Below, one piece after another: positions 8,112 to 17,358 of a stretch of DNA of 52,238 nt. How positions within the stretch are numbered: position 1 is the stretch's first letter; every line of letters begins with the position of its first letter. A model generated the notes under the pieces. It did not search any database. It had not been told where the DNA came from and worked only from the letters and a program-made list of their open reading frames with translations. This DNA is from Bacillota bacterium (GTDB lineage Bacteria; Bacillota; Clostridia; Lachnospirales; Lachnospiraceae): the NCBI GenBank assembly GCA_023399455.1, contig JAEWPN010000140.1, forward strand, positions 1 through 52,238. The letters run 5' to 3'. Made by a program: the position numbers and the translations under genes.

Positions 8112-9896
8112 TTACTGCACCGGTGTCAGATAGCTGCTCACCGCATATACCGTCTGTCCGTTATAGTCCAGTCTTGACCACCCCGTATTCGGGTTAATTC
8201 CTGTTCTGGTCACAACATCCCCATTCCTTATCGTTGCCACTACCGTACCTTCGTTTGCCGTACTCGGTTCCGTACGCAGATTGCATTCAATCTTCGGTGT
8301 CACCTGCTCGTTGACATCGGTATAGACGGAAGTATCAGGAGTCGTCTGTACATATCCTAAATCGGTAGTCAGATAGCTGCTGATGGCATACAAGGTCTGT
8401 CCGTTATAATCTACCTGTGACCAGCCGTTGCTTCCGATTCCGGTACGTGTTACCGTTTCTCCGTTCTGGAGTACCGCCACTATCGTATCATCACTTGACG
8501 AACTGGCTGCGCTCCTTAGATTGGTCACCTTCTTAGCCGTCACCGTCTCGTTCACCGGCTGGTAAATGGAGGATGGCTGTACTGCTGCTGCCGGAGCCTC
8601 ATATTCCAGCTCCGTAGTCAGATAGCTGCTCACCGCATATACCCTTTGCCCATTATACTCAAGCCTTGACCATCCGCTGGCAGAAATGCCGGTTCTGGTT
8701 ACCACCTCTTTGTTCTTCAACTTTCCCACGATTGTATCTTCGCTGGCTGTACTCGGTATTGAACGAAGATTTGTCTCTATTTTCGCGGTTACTTGCTCAT
8801 TTACTTCCGCCATATCCAGCAGTGCCTCCGGGTCTGCTTCTACCGCTTCATAAGGAGTGTCATCCACCGCCTCCGCCGCCTGACTATAGCTGAAATAAGC
8901 CACATTCATATCCACGCCCTTTGGAACACCGGGCACCGTGCCCTGACTAGTGTACTGCCACATAGCATGAGTGCCGCTGTAGCTGGACGAGACAGTCTGA
9001 GGATAAGGAAGCTCAGGATACTGAGATACCCATATCTTGTACTTACTGCTTAGCTCATCCGTATCCCACAGCGCATTTCCCTGCATCTCATTTTTCGCTG
9101 CGTAGAACATAGGAGTATATCCTTTGTTCTGTACATAATCCAGAAATGCAGCCGCACAGTCGCTCCTTACACTTTTCTCCAAGCTGTACTGCCTGCTTTC
9201 CGAGGACTGGAAACCTTCGCAGTTATAAACTACCGGATAGGTGATGGGATACTGGGCGATGAAGCTCGTTACCCATGCAGCTTCCTCTCTGGCCTCTTCC
9301 TGAGTTATCGCTGTTGAGAAAAAATAAACACCTAATTTAAGCCCTGCTTCTTTAGCCTGCTGCATATTATATTTTGCTAATGGATCCTCCATAATGATTC
9401 CCGTTTTCTGGGTACGGTAGCCCACACGGATAATAGCGAATTCTACGCCGGAGTCCGCTACTTGCTGCCAGTCTATGGTTCCCTGCCATTTGGCCACATC
9501 GATGCCATAGGAAACCTCTCCTGTTTCATTGGCCCCTTTAATCACCGCACTTATATCCGACGCTGCTCCTGCGCCGTCCTCACCCATGCTTTCCGCTTCC
9601 TGAGGGTCCTCATCATCGTCCATCTCCGCTACATCGGCGACTACATGCAAATTTTCTGTCTCCGCATCAGCTTCTCCTTCTGCCTCCTTCAGGGGCTCCT
9701 CTTCGGCCGGTTCCTGAGTTTCTTCAAGTACCTGAACGGCAGCCACCTCCGTATCCTCCTTTTTCTCTCCAAAAAATACGGACTTTACCAAGATAACAGC
9801 AAGTACCAGCACAAGAAGGATAGCGGCTCCAGCTCCAGCCACCACCGCTACATGCTTCTTGTTGTACCTCACACGTTTTTTTCTATGCTCACTCAT
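8112..9896 (-). CDS. Membrane-anchored or secreted GH25-type muramidase with three SH3 repeats
   Basis: A 594-aa cell-wall protein. A basic N-terminus precedes one hydrophobic segment (about 17-40), then a long Glu/Asp/Ala-rich linker (about 44-115). A glycosyl-hydrolase family 25 domain (about 129-335) begins SYGIDVAKWQGTIDW and ends MWQYTSQGTVPG..GVDMNVAY. Three bacterial SH3 repeats follow, each ending in YxGQxxYAxSSYLT. Family 25 cleaves peptidoglycan glycan strands, and SH3 repeats bind the wall. The usual DxE active-site pair appears here as NCE (VVYNCEGFQ), with Asp replaced by Asn, so activity is uncertain. I chose the ATG at 9896 (MSEHRKK), which gives a clean basic N-terminus before the membrane segment. 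Confidence 0.87.
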   Translation of the reverse strand: MSEHRKKRVRYNKKHVAVVAGAGAAILLVLVLAVILVKSVFFGEKKEDTEVAAVQVLEETQEPAEEEPLKEAEGEADAETENLHVVADVAEMDDDEDPQEAESMGEDGAGAASDISAVIKGANETGEVSYGIDVAKWQGTIDWQQVADSGVEFAIIRVGYRTQKTGIIMEDPLAKYNMQQAKEAGLKLGVYFFSTAITQEEAREEAAWVTSFIAQYPITYPVVYNCEGFQSSESRQYSLEKSVRSDCAAAFLDYVQNKGYTPMFYAAKNEMQGNALWDTDELSSKYKIWVSQYPELPYPQTVSSSYSGTHAMWQYTSQGTVPGVPKGVDMNVAYFSYSQAAEAVDDTPYEAVEADPEALLDMAEVNEQVTAKIETNLRSIPSTASEDTIVGKLKNKEVVTRTGISASGWSRLEYNGQRVYAVSSYLTTELEYEAPAAAVQPSSIYQPVNETVTAKKVTNLRSAASSSSDDTIVAVLQNGETVTRTGIGSNGWSQVDYNGQTLYAISSYLTTDLGYVQTTPDTSVYTDVNEQVTPKIECNLRTEPSTANEGTVVATIRNGDVVTRTGINPNTGWSRLDYNGQTVYAVSSYLTPVQ

Positions 9897-9933
9897 TAAA
9901 ATATCCACGCCTTTCCTGCCGGCTGAAAACAAC

Positions 9934-9961
9934 AAGAAACACCCGCTGAGCGAGTGTTCTT
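9934..9961 (-). terminator. Hairpin after trxA, probable partial terminator
   Basis: Read leftward, AAGAACACTCGC can pair with GCGGGTGTTTCTT (one bulge, one G-U) over a 3-nt loop, followed by TTGTTTTC. It sits between trxA and the wall-protein gene and could reduce read-through. Confidence 0.5.
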
Positions 9962-9978
9962 AACATTTAAAACTTCGA

Positions 9979-10302
9979 TTACTTCGTCAGCGCCTCTTGC
10001 AGCTTATTCTCTAAATCCGCCTTAGATACACCTCCGACGGTTACGCTTACTGCTTCTCCCCCTTTAAATATGATAAACGTAGGTATGGACATCACTCGAT
10101 ATTTCTGTGCTACCTCCATTTCCTCATCCACATTGCACTTACCTATCTTTACCTTCCCTTCCAGCTCTTTCGCAAGCTCCTCCACCACAGGAGCCATCAT
10201 CTTACAGGGTCCGCACCAATCTGCAAAAAAATCCACCAATACCGGAACATCCGATTTCAGAACCTCTTCCTCAAAATTTGCCGTTGTAAATTTGTATTCC
10301 AT
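9979..10302 (-). CDS. trxA: Thioredoxin
   Basis: A 107-aa cytosolic disulfide reductase, the standard thioredoxin length. The active site WCGPCK has its cysteines at residues 30 and 33, and the cis-proline loop is seen as VMSIPTFIIF. GAGAGG precedes the ATG. It lies 15 bp downstream of trmB on the same strand and ahead of the wall-protein gene, with a hairpin after it. It would be reduced by thioredoxin reductase, which is not in this window, and serves general redox needs. Confidence 0.96.
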   Translation of the reverse strand: MEYKFTTANFEEEVLKSDVPVLVDFFADWCGPCKMMAPVVEELAKELEGKVKIGKCNVDEEMEVAQKYRVMSIPTFIIFKGGEAVSVTVGGVSKADLENKLQEALTK

Positions 10303-10317
10303 ATTAAACCTCTCTTT

Positions 10318-10959
10318 CTATCTCACAATAATATATTTATAAATAGGATTACCTAAAGAAGAAAATTTATCTTCATATTCGGTCATTATATTTCCCCGCA
10401 TCATCTCCTCGTCCCGGTGCAGGTCGTAGGTCACCTTCTCTGCTCTCCAGCCGGCGTTTTCCAACTCCTCCAAAGCGAATAGGAACAAATCCTTATTGTC
10501 CGTCTTGAATTCCAGATGTCCTTCCTTTGTCAATATCTTATCATAGCGTGCGAGGAATTCCTTAGACGGCAGACGGCGCTTAGCGTGTCTGTCCTTGGGC
10601 CACGGGTCGGAAAAATTGAGATAAATCCTCTCCACCTCCTTTTCCCGGAAGACCTCCGTAATGGTCTCGGCATCCATCCGTACAAAACGGATATTTGGCA
10701 GAGCTTCCTTCTGCTCCATCTTTTGTATTGCTCGCAGCAAAACACTGGAATATTTTTCAATCCCGATATAATTAATGTCCGGATAAGCCTTCGCCATATC
10801 CATGATAAAACGGCCTTTTCCCATTCCTATTTCGATGTGTATGGGCCGGTCATTACCAAAGACACTCCGCCAGCTTCCCTTTTGCTTCTCCGGCTCCCTA
10901 ATAACGAATTCGCTTTCACCGATAATTTCTCTCGAGCCTGATATATTCCGTAAACGCAT
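10318..10959 (-). CDS. trmB: tRNA (guanine-N7)-methyltransferase
   Basis: A 213-aa SAM-dependent enzyme that makes m7G46 in the tRNA variable loop. The SAM site is in HIEIGMGKGRFIMDMA, and the family motif LNFSDPWPKDRHAKRRL contains the catalytic region. The C-terminal TEYEDKF motif is also typical. Length is normal. It is the first gene of a leftward group with trxA and is divergent from the D-Ala-D-Ala carboxypeptidase gene across 182 bp of AT-rich DNA that must hold both promoters. Confidence 0.95.
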   Translation of the reverse strand: MRLRNISGSREIIGESEFVIREPEKQKGSWRSVFGNDRPIHIEIGMGKGRFIMDMAKAYPDINYIGIEKYSSVLLRAIQKMEQKEALPNIRFVRMDAETITEVFREKEVERIYLNFSDPWPKDRHAKRRLPSKEFLARYDKILTKEGHLEFKTDNKDLFLFALEELENAGWRAEKVTYDLHRDEEMMRGNIMTEYEDKFSSLGNPIYKYIIVR

Positions 10960-11141
10960 AAAGCTGCTCCTTAATTTTCTTATGCTTCATTTTACACCAC
11001 AAAACGATAAATGAAAAGCCCCAACCGGACGCGATGATTTATTTATTAAATATTATTTTTTTTTTGTAATTATCTTTGGTTTTTAGATAAAATAGTGTAT
11101 TATTAGAATAATGTTTAAATTTTGAATAGGAGTGTCATTTT

Positions 11142-12656
11142 ATGTCTTTTAATCATTTCAGGCTTAATAAAAAGCCTTTTTATCTTCATAAATTAAAGAA
11201 AAAACTCTGTCTTTTTACTCTATCGGCCGCCATATTTTCCTCCGCTTTTGCAGCAGATACTGCATATGTACAGGCAGCCAGTCTGGACGAGCTTACTCAG
11301 GCTATGGAGAATAGAAAAACCCTTCCCATCCAGTCCAACGAAATAGAGAACTGGCCCGCAGGTCCTCAGATCGGCGCCGAATCGGCCATTGTCATGGAAG
11401 CTAATACGGGAACAATCCTATACAGCAAGAACATTCATGAACAATTATATCCCGCCAGCACCACCAAGATTCTTACCTGCTTGATAGCAGCCGAGAATTC
11501 CTCTCTGGACGAAATGGTCACCTTCTCCCGCAACGCCGTTTTCTCCATTCCCAGAGGAAGCTCGAATATGGGTATGGACGAAGGACAGTCTATTACTATG
11601 GAGGAATGCTTATATGGAATCCTTATCGGGTCAGCCAATGAGGTTGCCAATGCGGTTGCGGAGCATGTGGGCGGCAGCATAGAGGGCTTTGCAGAAATGA
11701 TGAATGAAAAGGCCAAAGAGCTAGGCTGTACCGATTCTCATTTTGTCAATGCTAACGGCCTGCACGACGACGACCATTATACTTCCGCTTATGACCTCGC
11801 CACCATCGCCCGGGCTTTTTATAAGAACGAACTCCTGGCAAAAATATCAGGTATGCCTTCTTATCATTTCGAACCTACCGCCACCCAGCCCGATGACTTC
11901 ATCCTTCGCACGCACCATAAGATCGTGAATAACGAATATCCCTGTGAAGGTATCATCGGCGGCAAGACCGGTTATACAGATAACTCCAGACAGACTCTTG
12001 TAAGCTGTGCGGAACGAAACGGCATGAAACTCATCTGTGTTATTATGAAGGAGGAATCCCCCAAACAGTTTACAGATACGGTAGATTTGTTTCAATACGG
12101 CTTCAGCAATTTTGAAATCGTCAATGTATCGGAGAACGAGACAAACTATGATATAAACAACGCCGATTTTTTCCAGACAGACAACGATATCTTCGGCAAC
12201 TCCAAACCGGTTCTGTCCCTCAACAAGGACAGCTATATCGTACTTCCGAAGACAGCAGTTTTCCAGGATACACAATCTTCTATCTCTTATGATGTCGAAA
12301 GCGACAGCCAGATTGCCAAAATCGATTATACTTATAACGGCGTATACGTAGGAAACGCGACTGTGGATATCGCTCTTAACACGGAATCCTCTTACGATTT
12401 CGACACCTCCATAGAAGGCACCGCTTCCGACGCGCCGGAAGCAGACAGTGAGGATCCTCAGGAGAATGTTATATTTGTCAATGTGAAAAGGGTCTTATCC
12501 TTTATTCTTATCGTTGCGGGCATATTAATTCTCTTATTCATAGTGAAATCTGTCATACAGAATTACAGTTTCGCAAAAAGGCGCAGAAGCCGTCTGCGGA
12601 GAAAAAGCAGACGAAAGAATAGAATGCGCTCCCAGTACAAAGATTTTGATTTTTAG
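11142..12656 (+). CDS. Serine-type D-Ala-D-Ala carboxypeptidase (penicillin-binding protein 5/DacF type)
   Basis: A 504-aa exported peptidase that trims the terminal D-Ala of peptidoglycan stem peptides. It has a signal peptide ending near AFA/AYVQA. The catalytic motifs are S106-TTK, S164-AN and K275-TG. A C-terminal membrane helix (VLSFILIVAGILILLFIV) is followed by a very Arg/Lys-rich tail of about 30 residues, so the protein is anchored at its C-terminus with a cytosolic basic tail. Low-molecular-weight PBPs usually have an amphipathic helix there instead. AGGAG lies before the ATG. It is transcribed alone, toward the exonuclease gene, with a long inverted repeat between. Confidence 0.93.
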   Translation: MSFNHFRLNKKPFYLHKLKKKLCLFTLSAAIFSSAFAADTAYVQAASLDELTQAMENRKTLPIQSNEIENWPAGPQIGAESAIVMEANTGTILYSKNIHEQLYPASTTKILTCLIAAENSSLDEMVTFSRNAVFSIPRGSSNMGMDEGQSITMEECLYGILIGSANEVANAVAEHVGGSIEGFAEMMNEKAKELGCTDSHFVNANGLHDDDHYTSAYDLATIARAFYKNELLAKISGMPSYHFEPTATQPDDFILRTHHKIVNNEYPCEGIIGGKTGYTDNSRQTLVSCAERNGMKLICVIMKEESPKQFTDTVDLFQYGFSNFEIVNVSENETNYDINNADFFQTDNDIFGNSKPVLSLNKDSYIVLPKTAVFQDTQSSISYDVESDSQIAKIDYTYNGVYVGNATVDIALNTESSYDFDTSIEGTASDAPEADSEDPQENVIFVNVKRVLSFILIVAGILILLFIVKSVIQNYSFAKRRRSRLRRKSRRKNRMRSQYKDFDF

Positions 12657-12738
12657 CAGCTGCGCGTCCATTTTTTATGTAACAGGAGCACTTTCCCATT
12701 ATAGATTAGAGTTCCAAAAGCCTTACAGACAACTTAGC

Positions 12739-12934
12739 TTCGGCAATTTGCACAAACACAGACTTGGCTATAGTGATACAAAACATAGTTCAATGAGCAA
12801 CTGTATGAAGTCGTTGGTACTTAGGCCCTGTATTTTAGGGTCTTATGTACCACTACGTACTTCATCCAAGCGAGAGCGTGTTGCGAATGAACTATATTTT
12901 GTATCACACTATTGAAATTGTGCAAATTGCCGAA
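12739..12934. repeat. 196-bp imperfect inverted repeat with 17-bp perfect ends (MITE-like or structured RNA)
   Basis: The ends are perfect inverted repeats TTCGGCAATTTGCACAA (12739-12755 and 12918-12934). Inside, a second block pairs GATACAAAA.ATAGTTCA with its complement, and a third pairs TGAAGT..GGTAC with GTACC..ACTTCA around an AGGGT/GCCCT tip. The arms thus pair over most of about 80 nt each. It fills the space between the carboxypeptidase (rightward) and exonuclease (leftward) stops. No clear target-site duplication is seen. It may be a small non-autonomous transposable element, a bidirectional terminator, or both. Confidence 0.75.
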
Positions 12935-12946
12935 TCATTATTTTGT

Positions 12947-13897
12947 TTACCTTCCGTACTTATTTCTTTCTTTTTTCTGCTGCCTGGCCCGTCCCTGCTT
13001 CTCTTTGATTTCGAGCACATCCTCTTCCGATATAAATTTCGTGGTCTTTATGGCATATATCTTATCGTTCTCCGATTTCTTGATACGCACTTTTGCTTTC
13101 ATGAAACCGTGGCTGTTACAATAGCCTACACTGTAGTAATGCTTTCCGTTAGGAGTAAACCACTTAATTTTACGCTTGATATTCTTCCGGCAAAGATAGC
13201 ACTTGGTACTCATAATTTCCCTGTCATCCAGCACATCCTGCTTACTGTCGAATTCTCTGGAAATGTACTTTGTATAATTATCAAATACCGCATACACTTC
13301 TTCTTTCTTGCTCGCCGGTGCCACAAAAACATCAAAGGAAAAATTGCTGAGCAGTTCCTTGTCGATATGTGCCAGTATTTTTGCAGTATAGTATGCATCG
13401 CTGAAAGCTCTGTGAAAGGGAATGTCCTTTCCTATATTCAGAAAATCGATAGCATACTCCAAGGTTCTTCTGGACTTCTTGTCCTCGAAGCCGATGCTGA
13501 ATAGCTTTTGCACGTCATAAAATTTCAACGGCCTGTCCGAAAGCAGCGGCATATCGTAATAGCGCATATTCCGCTGAAGTTCAGTCAAATCCAAAGGCCC
13601 CCAAGTGCAAAACATATAATCCGTTCCGCACCATGTAAGAAAATCATGTATGACATCAATAAAAAAACTCTCGTTCTCCAGCTCTTCTATCTGCAAATGT
13701 ATCAATTTTCTAGTAATATGGTGCATTTCATGATATATTTGAGGCTTTATCAACCGGTTGAACTCCCCGGTAATTTCAAAATTGTCGTTCAGTTTTAAAG
13801 CGCCAATTTCTATAATTTCAAAAGGGACGGTTTTTACTTCTTCATCTTTTCCGGTATTGCTTTGATTCCATTCTAAATCAAACACTATATAATTCAT
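12947..13897 (-). CDS. DEDDh-family 3'-5' exonuclease (KapD-like)
   Basis: A 316-aa cytosolic nuclease. The N-terminal two-thirds (1-190) is an RNase-T/DnaQ-type exonuclease domain: D7 and E9 in FDLEWNQ, Asp in WGPLDLTEL, and the HRAFSDAYYTA motif with catalytic His and Asp. The remaining 120 residues hold paired cysteines (KCYLCRKNIKRK) and a very basic C-terminus (KQGRARQQKKERNKYGR). This hints at a small zinc-binding or nucleic-acid-binding tail. The substrate, RNA or DNA ends, is not known. It stands alone between the long inverted repeat and the alpha/beta hydrolase gene. Confidence 0.85.
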   Translation of the reverse strand: MNYIVFDLEWNQSNTGKDEEVKTVPFEIIEIGALKLNDNFEITGEFNRLIKPQIYHEMHHITRKLIHLQIEELENESFFIDVIHDFLTWCGTDYMFCTWGPLDLTELQRNMRYYDMPLLSDRPLKFYDVQKLFSIGFEDKKSRRTLEYAIDFLNIGKDIPFHRAFSDAYYTAKILAHIDKELLSNFSFDVFVAPASKKEEVYAVFDNYTKYISREFDSKQDVLDDREIMSTKCYLCRKNIKRKIKWFTPNGKHYYSVGYCNSHGFMKAKVRIKKSENDKIYAIKTTKFISEEDVLEIKEKQGRARQQKKERNKYGR

Positions 13898-13978
13898 GTC
13901 AAATACCTTTTCCTTTGCAAAACAGTCCTAATCCTAAGATGTCCATTTCTTTTATTTTGAATACTTTTAATACAAATG

Positions 13979-14803
13979 TCAAGCTGGATGCAACTCCTCA
14001 ATTACATTAATAAATATCCGGTTAAATTTGTCCAATTCATCATACATGATTCCGTGTCCGCTATTTTCAAGAGTATACAGCTTGGAACCTCGGATGCTCA
14101 TATGCTGAATTCTCACGAGATCATTGGATACAACAATATCCTTGGCGCCATGTATAATTGCAGTAGGTACAGACACTGCTGCCAGATCCTTTCTCCCGTC
14201 CTCATCCCGAAGGGAAATTGCTGTTTTCAAAGTTCCGATTCCCGATGCGGAAAGCGCTATATCCTCAAACCAATTTTTAGCTGCCTCGCTTTGAGGACAC
14301 GCGAATAACTGGTTATGAGTAAATTCATAAACAAGCTTCGGCCTATCGGTACATACCTGCTCAATTAATCCATCCACATAACTTCTTGTAAGTCCATAAG
14401 GATAACCGGGGCGCTGCGTCCATGAAGGAGCCGCTGCCGCTAACAGAATCAACTGCTTTACTCCGTATCCCTGATATATGTTCATGTACCGTAATGCGAT
14501 CGCTCCGCCCATGGAGAATCCTACCAAAACAATATCCGTAAGGCGAAGCGCCGTAATAATTCCATAAATATCCGCTGCCATCCGATCATAGGAATAACCG
14601 CAGGCCGGAGCATCAGAGTTGTCAAAGCCTCTTAAATCAATTGACACTACCCGATAACCACAGGCAATTAATCTCTCTACCTGATATTCGTAGATTTTAT
14701 GGGAGAGCGGCCAGCCGTGAATAAGAAAAACCGTATGAGTCCCGCCGCAATCATAATTATATACTGCTATTTTTACATTATCTGAGGAAGTAATATAGAA
14801 CAT
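13979..14803 (-). CDS. Alpha/beta-fold hydrolase
   Basis: A 274-aa cytosolic hydrolase of the alpha/beta superfamily, similar in layout to chloroperoxidase- and esterase-like members. The oxyanion region is LIHGWPLSH, the nucleophile elbow is GFSMGG, the acid is in IIHGAKDIVV, and the catalytic His is in NSGHGIMYDE. AAGGA lies 8 nt before the ATG. It is leftward, 80 bp after the ABC ATPase gene at 14884, and may share its transcript. No substrate can be assigned; esters or lactones are typical for the family. Confidence 0.85.
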   Translation of the reverse strand: MFYITSSDNVKIAVYNYDCGGTHTVFLIHGWPLSHKIYEYQVERLIACGYRVVSIDLRGFDNSDAPACGYSYDRMAADIYGIITALRLTDIVLVGFSMGGAIALRYMNIYQGYGVKQLILLAAAAPSWTQRPGYPYGLTRSYVDGLIEQVCTDRPKLVYEFTHNQLFACPQSEAAKNWFEDIALSASGIGTLKTAISLRDEDGRKDLAAVSVPTAIIHGAKDIVVSNDLVRIQHMSIRGSKLYTLENSGHGIMYDELDKFNRIFINVIEELHPA

Positions 14804-14883
14804 AGATATATCCTTAATATTTAAGTTATATTATTATATGTACTTTCCTCCGCTTCGTTATAGAATAAAAGATTCCGAAAGCC

Positions 14884-15480
14884 TCAAATTAATCCATGAT
14901 CTCCGTTATTCAGAAATATTATTTTTCCATCCATAAATTTCGCTTCATTTTCATCGTGGGTCACCAATATAACCGTCTTACCCATACTTTTTTCCAAGGT
15001 ATAGCTCATGACTTCATTTTTTTTATGTTCATCCAGCCCTTTAAAAGGTTCATCCAGAATCAGAATATCATAAGGGGACAGCAAGGCCCGTACCAGAGCG
15101 GTTCGTCTTCGCATACCGCCGGATAATTCCCTGACGGGCTGCCTTTCGCTTCCCGAAAGACCTACTCTTTGCAGTTCTTCCTCGATCTGCCGCACGGTTA
15201 TCCCGCTATCGCATACCAGGCGAATATTGGAAACTGCATTCAGATTTTCACAAAATCTGTCCTCTTGAAAGACCATGCCGATCCTTTTGTTTTCCATTCC
15301 TATAACACTTCCCTCATCCGCCTTCTCAAGCCCCGCCAGAATTCTGAGAAGCGTTGTCTTGCCTGCTCCGGAGGGCGCCATAACAGAAGTAACTGTTCCC
15401 TCTTTTATTTTGATGGAAAAGTTACGAAGTACTTCTTTCTCCCCGTACTTTTTTGATACATTAATAACTTCAATATCCAT
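14884..15480 (-). CDS. ABC transporter ATP-binding protein (SsuB/TauB-like)
   Basis: A short 198-aa ATPase that energises the permease encoded upstream. Motifs: Walker A APSGAGKTT (about 35-43), Q-loop VFQEDRF, signature LSGGMRRR, Walker B ILILDEPFKG and the switch His in LVTHDENEA. It lacks the C-terminal extension found in many nitrate/sulfonate ATPases, but the core is complete. It is third in the leftward set receptor-permease-ATPase. The sulfonate/taurine naming reflects family likeness only. Confidence 0.87.
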   Translation of the reverse strand: MDIEVINVSKKYGEKEVLRNFSIKIKEGTVTSVMAPSGAGKTTLLRILAGLEKADEGSVIGMENKRIGMVFQEDRFCENLNAVSNIRLVCDSGITVRQIEEELQRVGLSGSERQPVRELSGGMRRRTALVRALLSPYDILILDEPFKGLDEHKKNEVMSYTLEKSMGKTVILVTHDENEAKFMDGKIIFLNNGDHGLI

Positions 15481-15503
15481 TTCTTATGGTTCTCCTTGGG
15501 TTT

Positions 15504-16274
15504 TCAACCTCTCTCCATCTTTTTAACCAACTTATCCACAAAAAGTAGAAATATTTTCTCGAAACTCACACTCAAAAGGACAATGGTGAGTGTCCATGCA
15601 AATAAATCCGGAGTCTGCAAATAAATCTTCGCTTCATATAACTTTTCTCCGATAGATCCTTTCGGAATGCCTATCACCTCCGCTGCAATCCCCGCCTTCC
15701 AGCATAGTCCCAGGGACAGAGAGGCCGCCGTCTTAAAAAAGGGCATGATCTGAGAAAGATATATATATCTGAGGCGCCTTCCATAAGGTACTTGAAAGAC
15801 CTGAGCCATTTCCAGAAGCTGCCGGTCCATCCTCTCTATACCCTCCGAAATATTCTGATATACCACCGGCAGTACCATGAGAAAGGAAATAACCACCGAT
15901 AAATTGCGGGAAGGCACCCATATCAATACGAGGATAATGAAGGATGCCACGGGCACTGTCTTTATTACCGCGATAAGAGGTCGTATCAGTTCCTTGATAA
16001 AGTTGTGAACAGAGCTGATTGCTGCCAATATCATTCCGGCACATAAAGCTAACAAAAATCCTCCGATGATACGAAGGAGAGAAAAGAAAATGGATTGCCA
16101 GAACGAGAAAGTAAAGGACAATTGCAGAAATTTAGTCAATACAACAACAGGAGATACCAAAAGTATCTCCTGCCCGATAGAACGCGCCGCTATCTCCCAC
16201 ACGAGCAGCCATAGCAAAACAGCCCATATTTTTATATTTGACTTATTTCCCTTGTCTTTCATAGTAAAAGTCAT
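15504..16274 (-). CDS. ABC transporter permease (SsuC/TauC-like)
   Basis: About 256 aa, with six or so membrane segments (WAVLLWLLVWEIAA, FSFWQSIFFSLLRIIGGFLLAL, FIILVLIWVP and others). The EAA-type coupling loop is in GLCWKAGIAAEVIGIP. I chose the ATG at 16274 (MTFTMKDKG), which has GGGAGGAGAG about 10 nt upstream; ATGs at 16307 and 16262 are alternatives. All of these overlap the receptor gene, which ends at 16243, so translation is likely coupled. It forms the channel for the receptor at 16243-17334. Confidence 0.85.
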   Translation of the reverse strand: MTFTMKDKGNKSNIKIWAVLLWLLVWEIAARSIGQEILLVSPVVVLTKFLQLSFTFSFWQSIFFSLLRIIGGFLLALCAGMILAAISSVHNFIKELIRPLIAVIKTVPVASFIILVLIWVPSRNLSVVISFLMVLPVVYQNISEGIERMDRQLLEMAQVFQVPYGRRLRYIYLSQIMPFFKTAASLSLGLCWKAGIAAEVIGIPKGSIGEKLYEAKIYLQTPDLFAWTLTIVLLSVSFEKIFLLFVDKLVKKMERG

Positions 16275-17334
16275 CTGCCGGAATCTCTCCTCCCACGGAC
16301 TTTTCATTCTGTTCCAACAATACGCTCAGATATCCCGAAAGTTTATCCTTCATTTCCGCTCCCTCGATAAAAGTAATATTGCAATACGGCAGCGCCTTTT
16401 GTGCTACAGCGGCAGGAACGATATCGAACTTCTCGATAAGCTTTGCTGCTTCCTCCATATTTCCATTTACGTAATCTACAGATTTCTTATAGGAATCCAT
16501 AAAAGCACTTATTGTCTCAGGATGCTCCTCTATGAAATCGGCTCTCGCTACAACGACTCCGGTAAGAAGGGCACTGGGCGTCTCCTCATCCTTTTGCAGC
16601 ATGTCCCACTCCTCTGTCAGATCAAGCGCAATACGTATTCTGTCATCCTGTGTCTGCGCTATGGTAACGAAGGGCTGAGGGAGCAGAGCGATACCTCCAT
16701 CTTCGGAGGCCGCAAGCGCCGCCACACATTCCGCATGTTCCGACTTCCATTCTATCGTTACATCTTTTTCCGGGTCTATTCCATTTTTCATAAGAATATA
16801 GTCTATTGCATATTCCGGAGTTGCGCCTTTTCCGCTGGCATATATGGTTTTTCCTTTCAAATCCGCCGCCGAATGTACCGTATCTCCCGTATCCACAATA
16901 TAAAGCACCCCTAAGGTATTGATAGCCAACACCTGTACCTGGCCTTCCGTATTGTTATAAAGCACCGAAGCCAGATTAGCGGGGACTGCCGCAATGTCCG
17001 CCTCACCCTGAACCAGCTTGGGAGTTACTTCATCCGCAGAAGCCGCGATGGTGAACTCATAATCGTTCCCGTTCACAGCACCGGATTCGCTTTCATTCAT
17101 AAACTCTACTAAACCCATAGCGGTAGGCCCTTTCAGTGCCATGACCCGAACCGCTGTATCTGTCGTATCGGATATGTCCGCAGTCTCTTTAGTCTCTTCT
17201 CCAGGAGCCTGGCTCTCCGCCCCGGAGGTTTCCGTCGGCTGGACCTCCGAGGGACCTCCCGCCTGGCTGCCGCAGCCCGTTATTAGTGTGAGGCACAAAG
17301 CCAAACTTATAGGCAACATCAATAATTTTTTCAT
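16243..17334 (-). CDS. ABC transporter substrate-binding lipoprotein (SsuA/TauA/NMT1-like)
   Basis: A 363-aa exported receptor. The signal peptide ends in a lipobox (LITGC), then a Gly/Ser/Thr/Glu-rich linker. The mature part resembles type 2 binding proteins of the nitrate/sulfonate/thiamine-precursor group: EADIAAVPANLASVLYN, LKGKTIYASGKGATPEYAIDYIL, and VVARADFIEEHPETISAFMDSY. The start is the ATG at 17334 (MKKLLMLPIS); an in-frame codon at 17355 only adds VRKGRI before the signal. First gene of the leftward importer set. The ligand is unknown; aliphatic sulfonates or aromatic amine precursors are the usual family ligands. Confidence 0.87.
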   Translation of the reverse strand: MKKLLMLPISLALCLTLITGCGSQAGGPSEVQPTETSGAESQAPGEETKETADISDTTDTAVRVMALKGPTAMGLVEFMNESESGAVNGNDYEFTIAASADEVTPKLVQGEADIAAVPANLASVLYNNTEGQVQVLAINTLGVLYIVDTGDTVHSAADLKGKTIYASGKGATPEYAIDYILMKNGIDPEKDVTIEWKSEHAECVAALAASEDGGIALLPQPFVTIAQTQDDRIRIALDLTEEWDMLQKDEETPSALLTGVVVARADFIEEHPETISAFMDSYKKSVDYVNGNMEEAAKLIEKFDIVPAAVAQKALPYCNITFIEGAEMKDKLSGYLSVLLEQNEKSVGGEIPADDFYYERQGK

Positions 17335-17358
17335 AATTCTTCCCTTCCTTACCATTTA

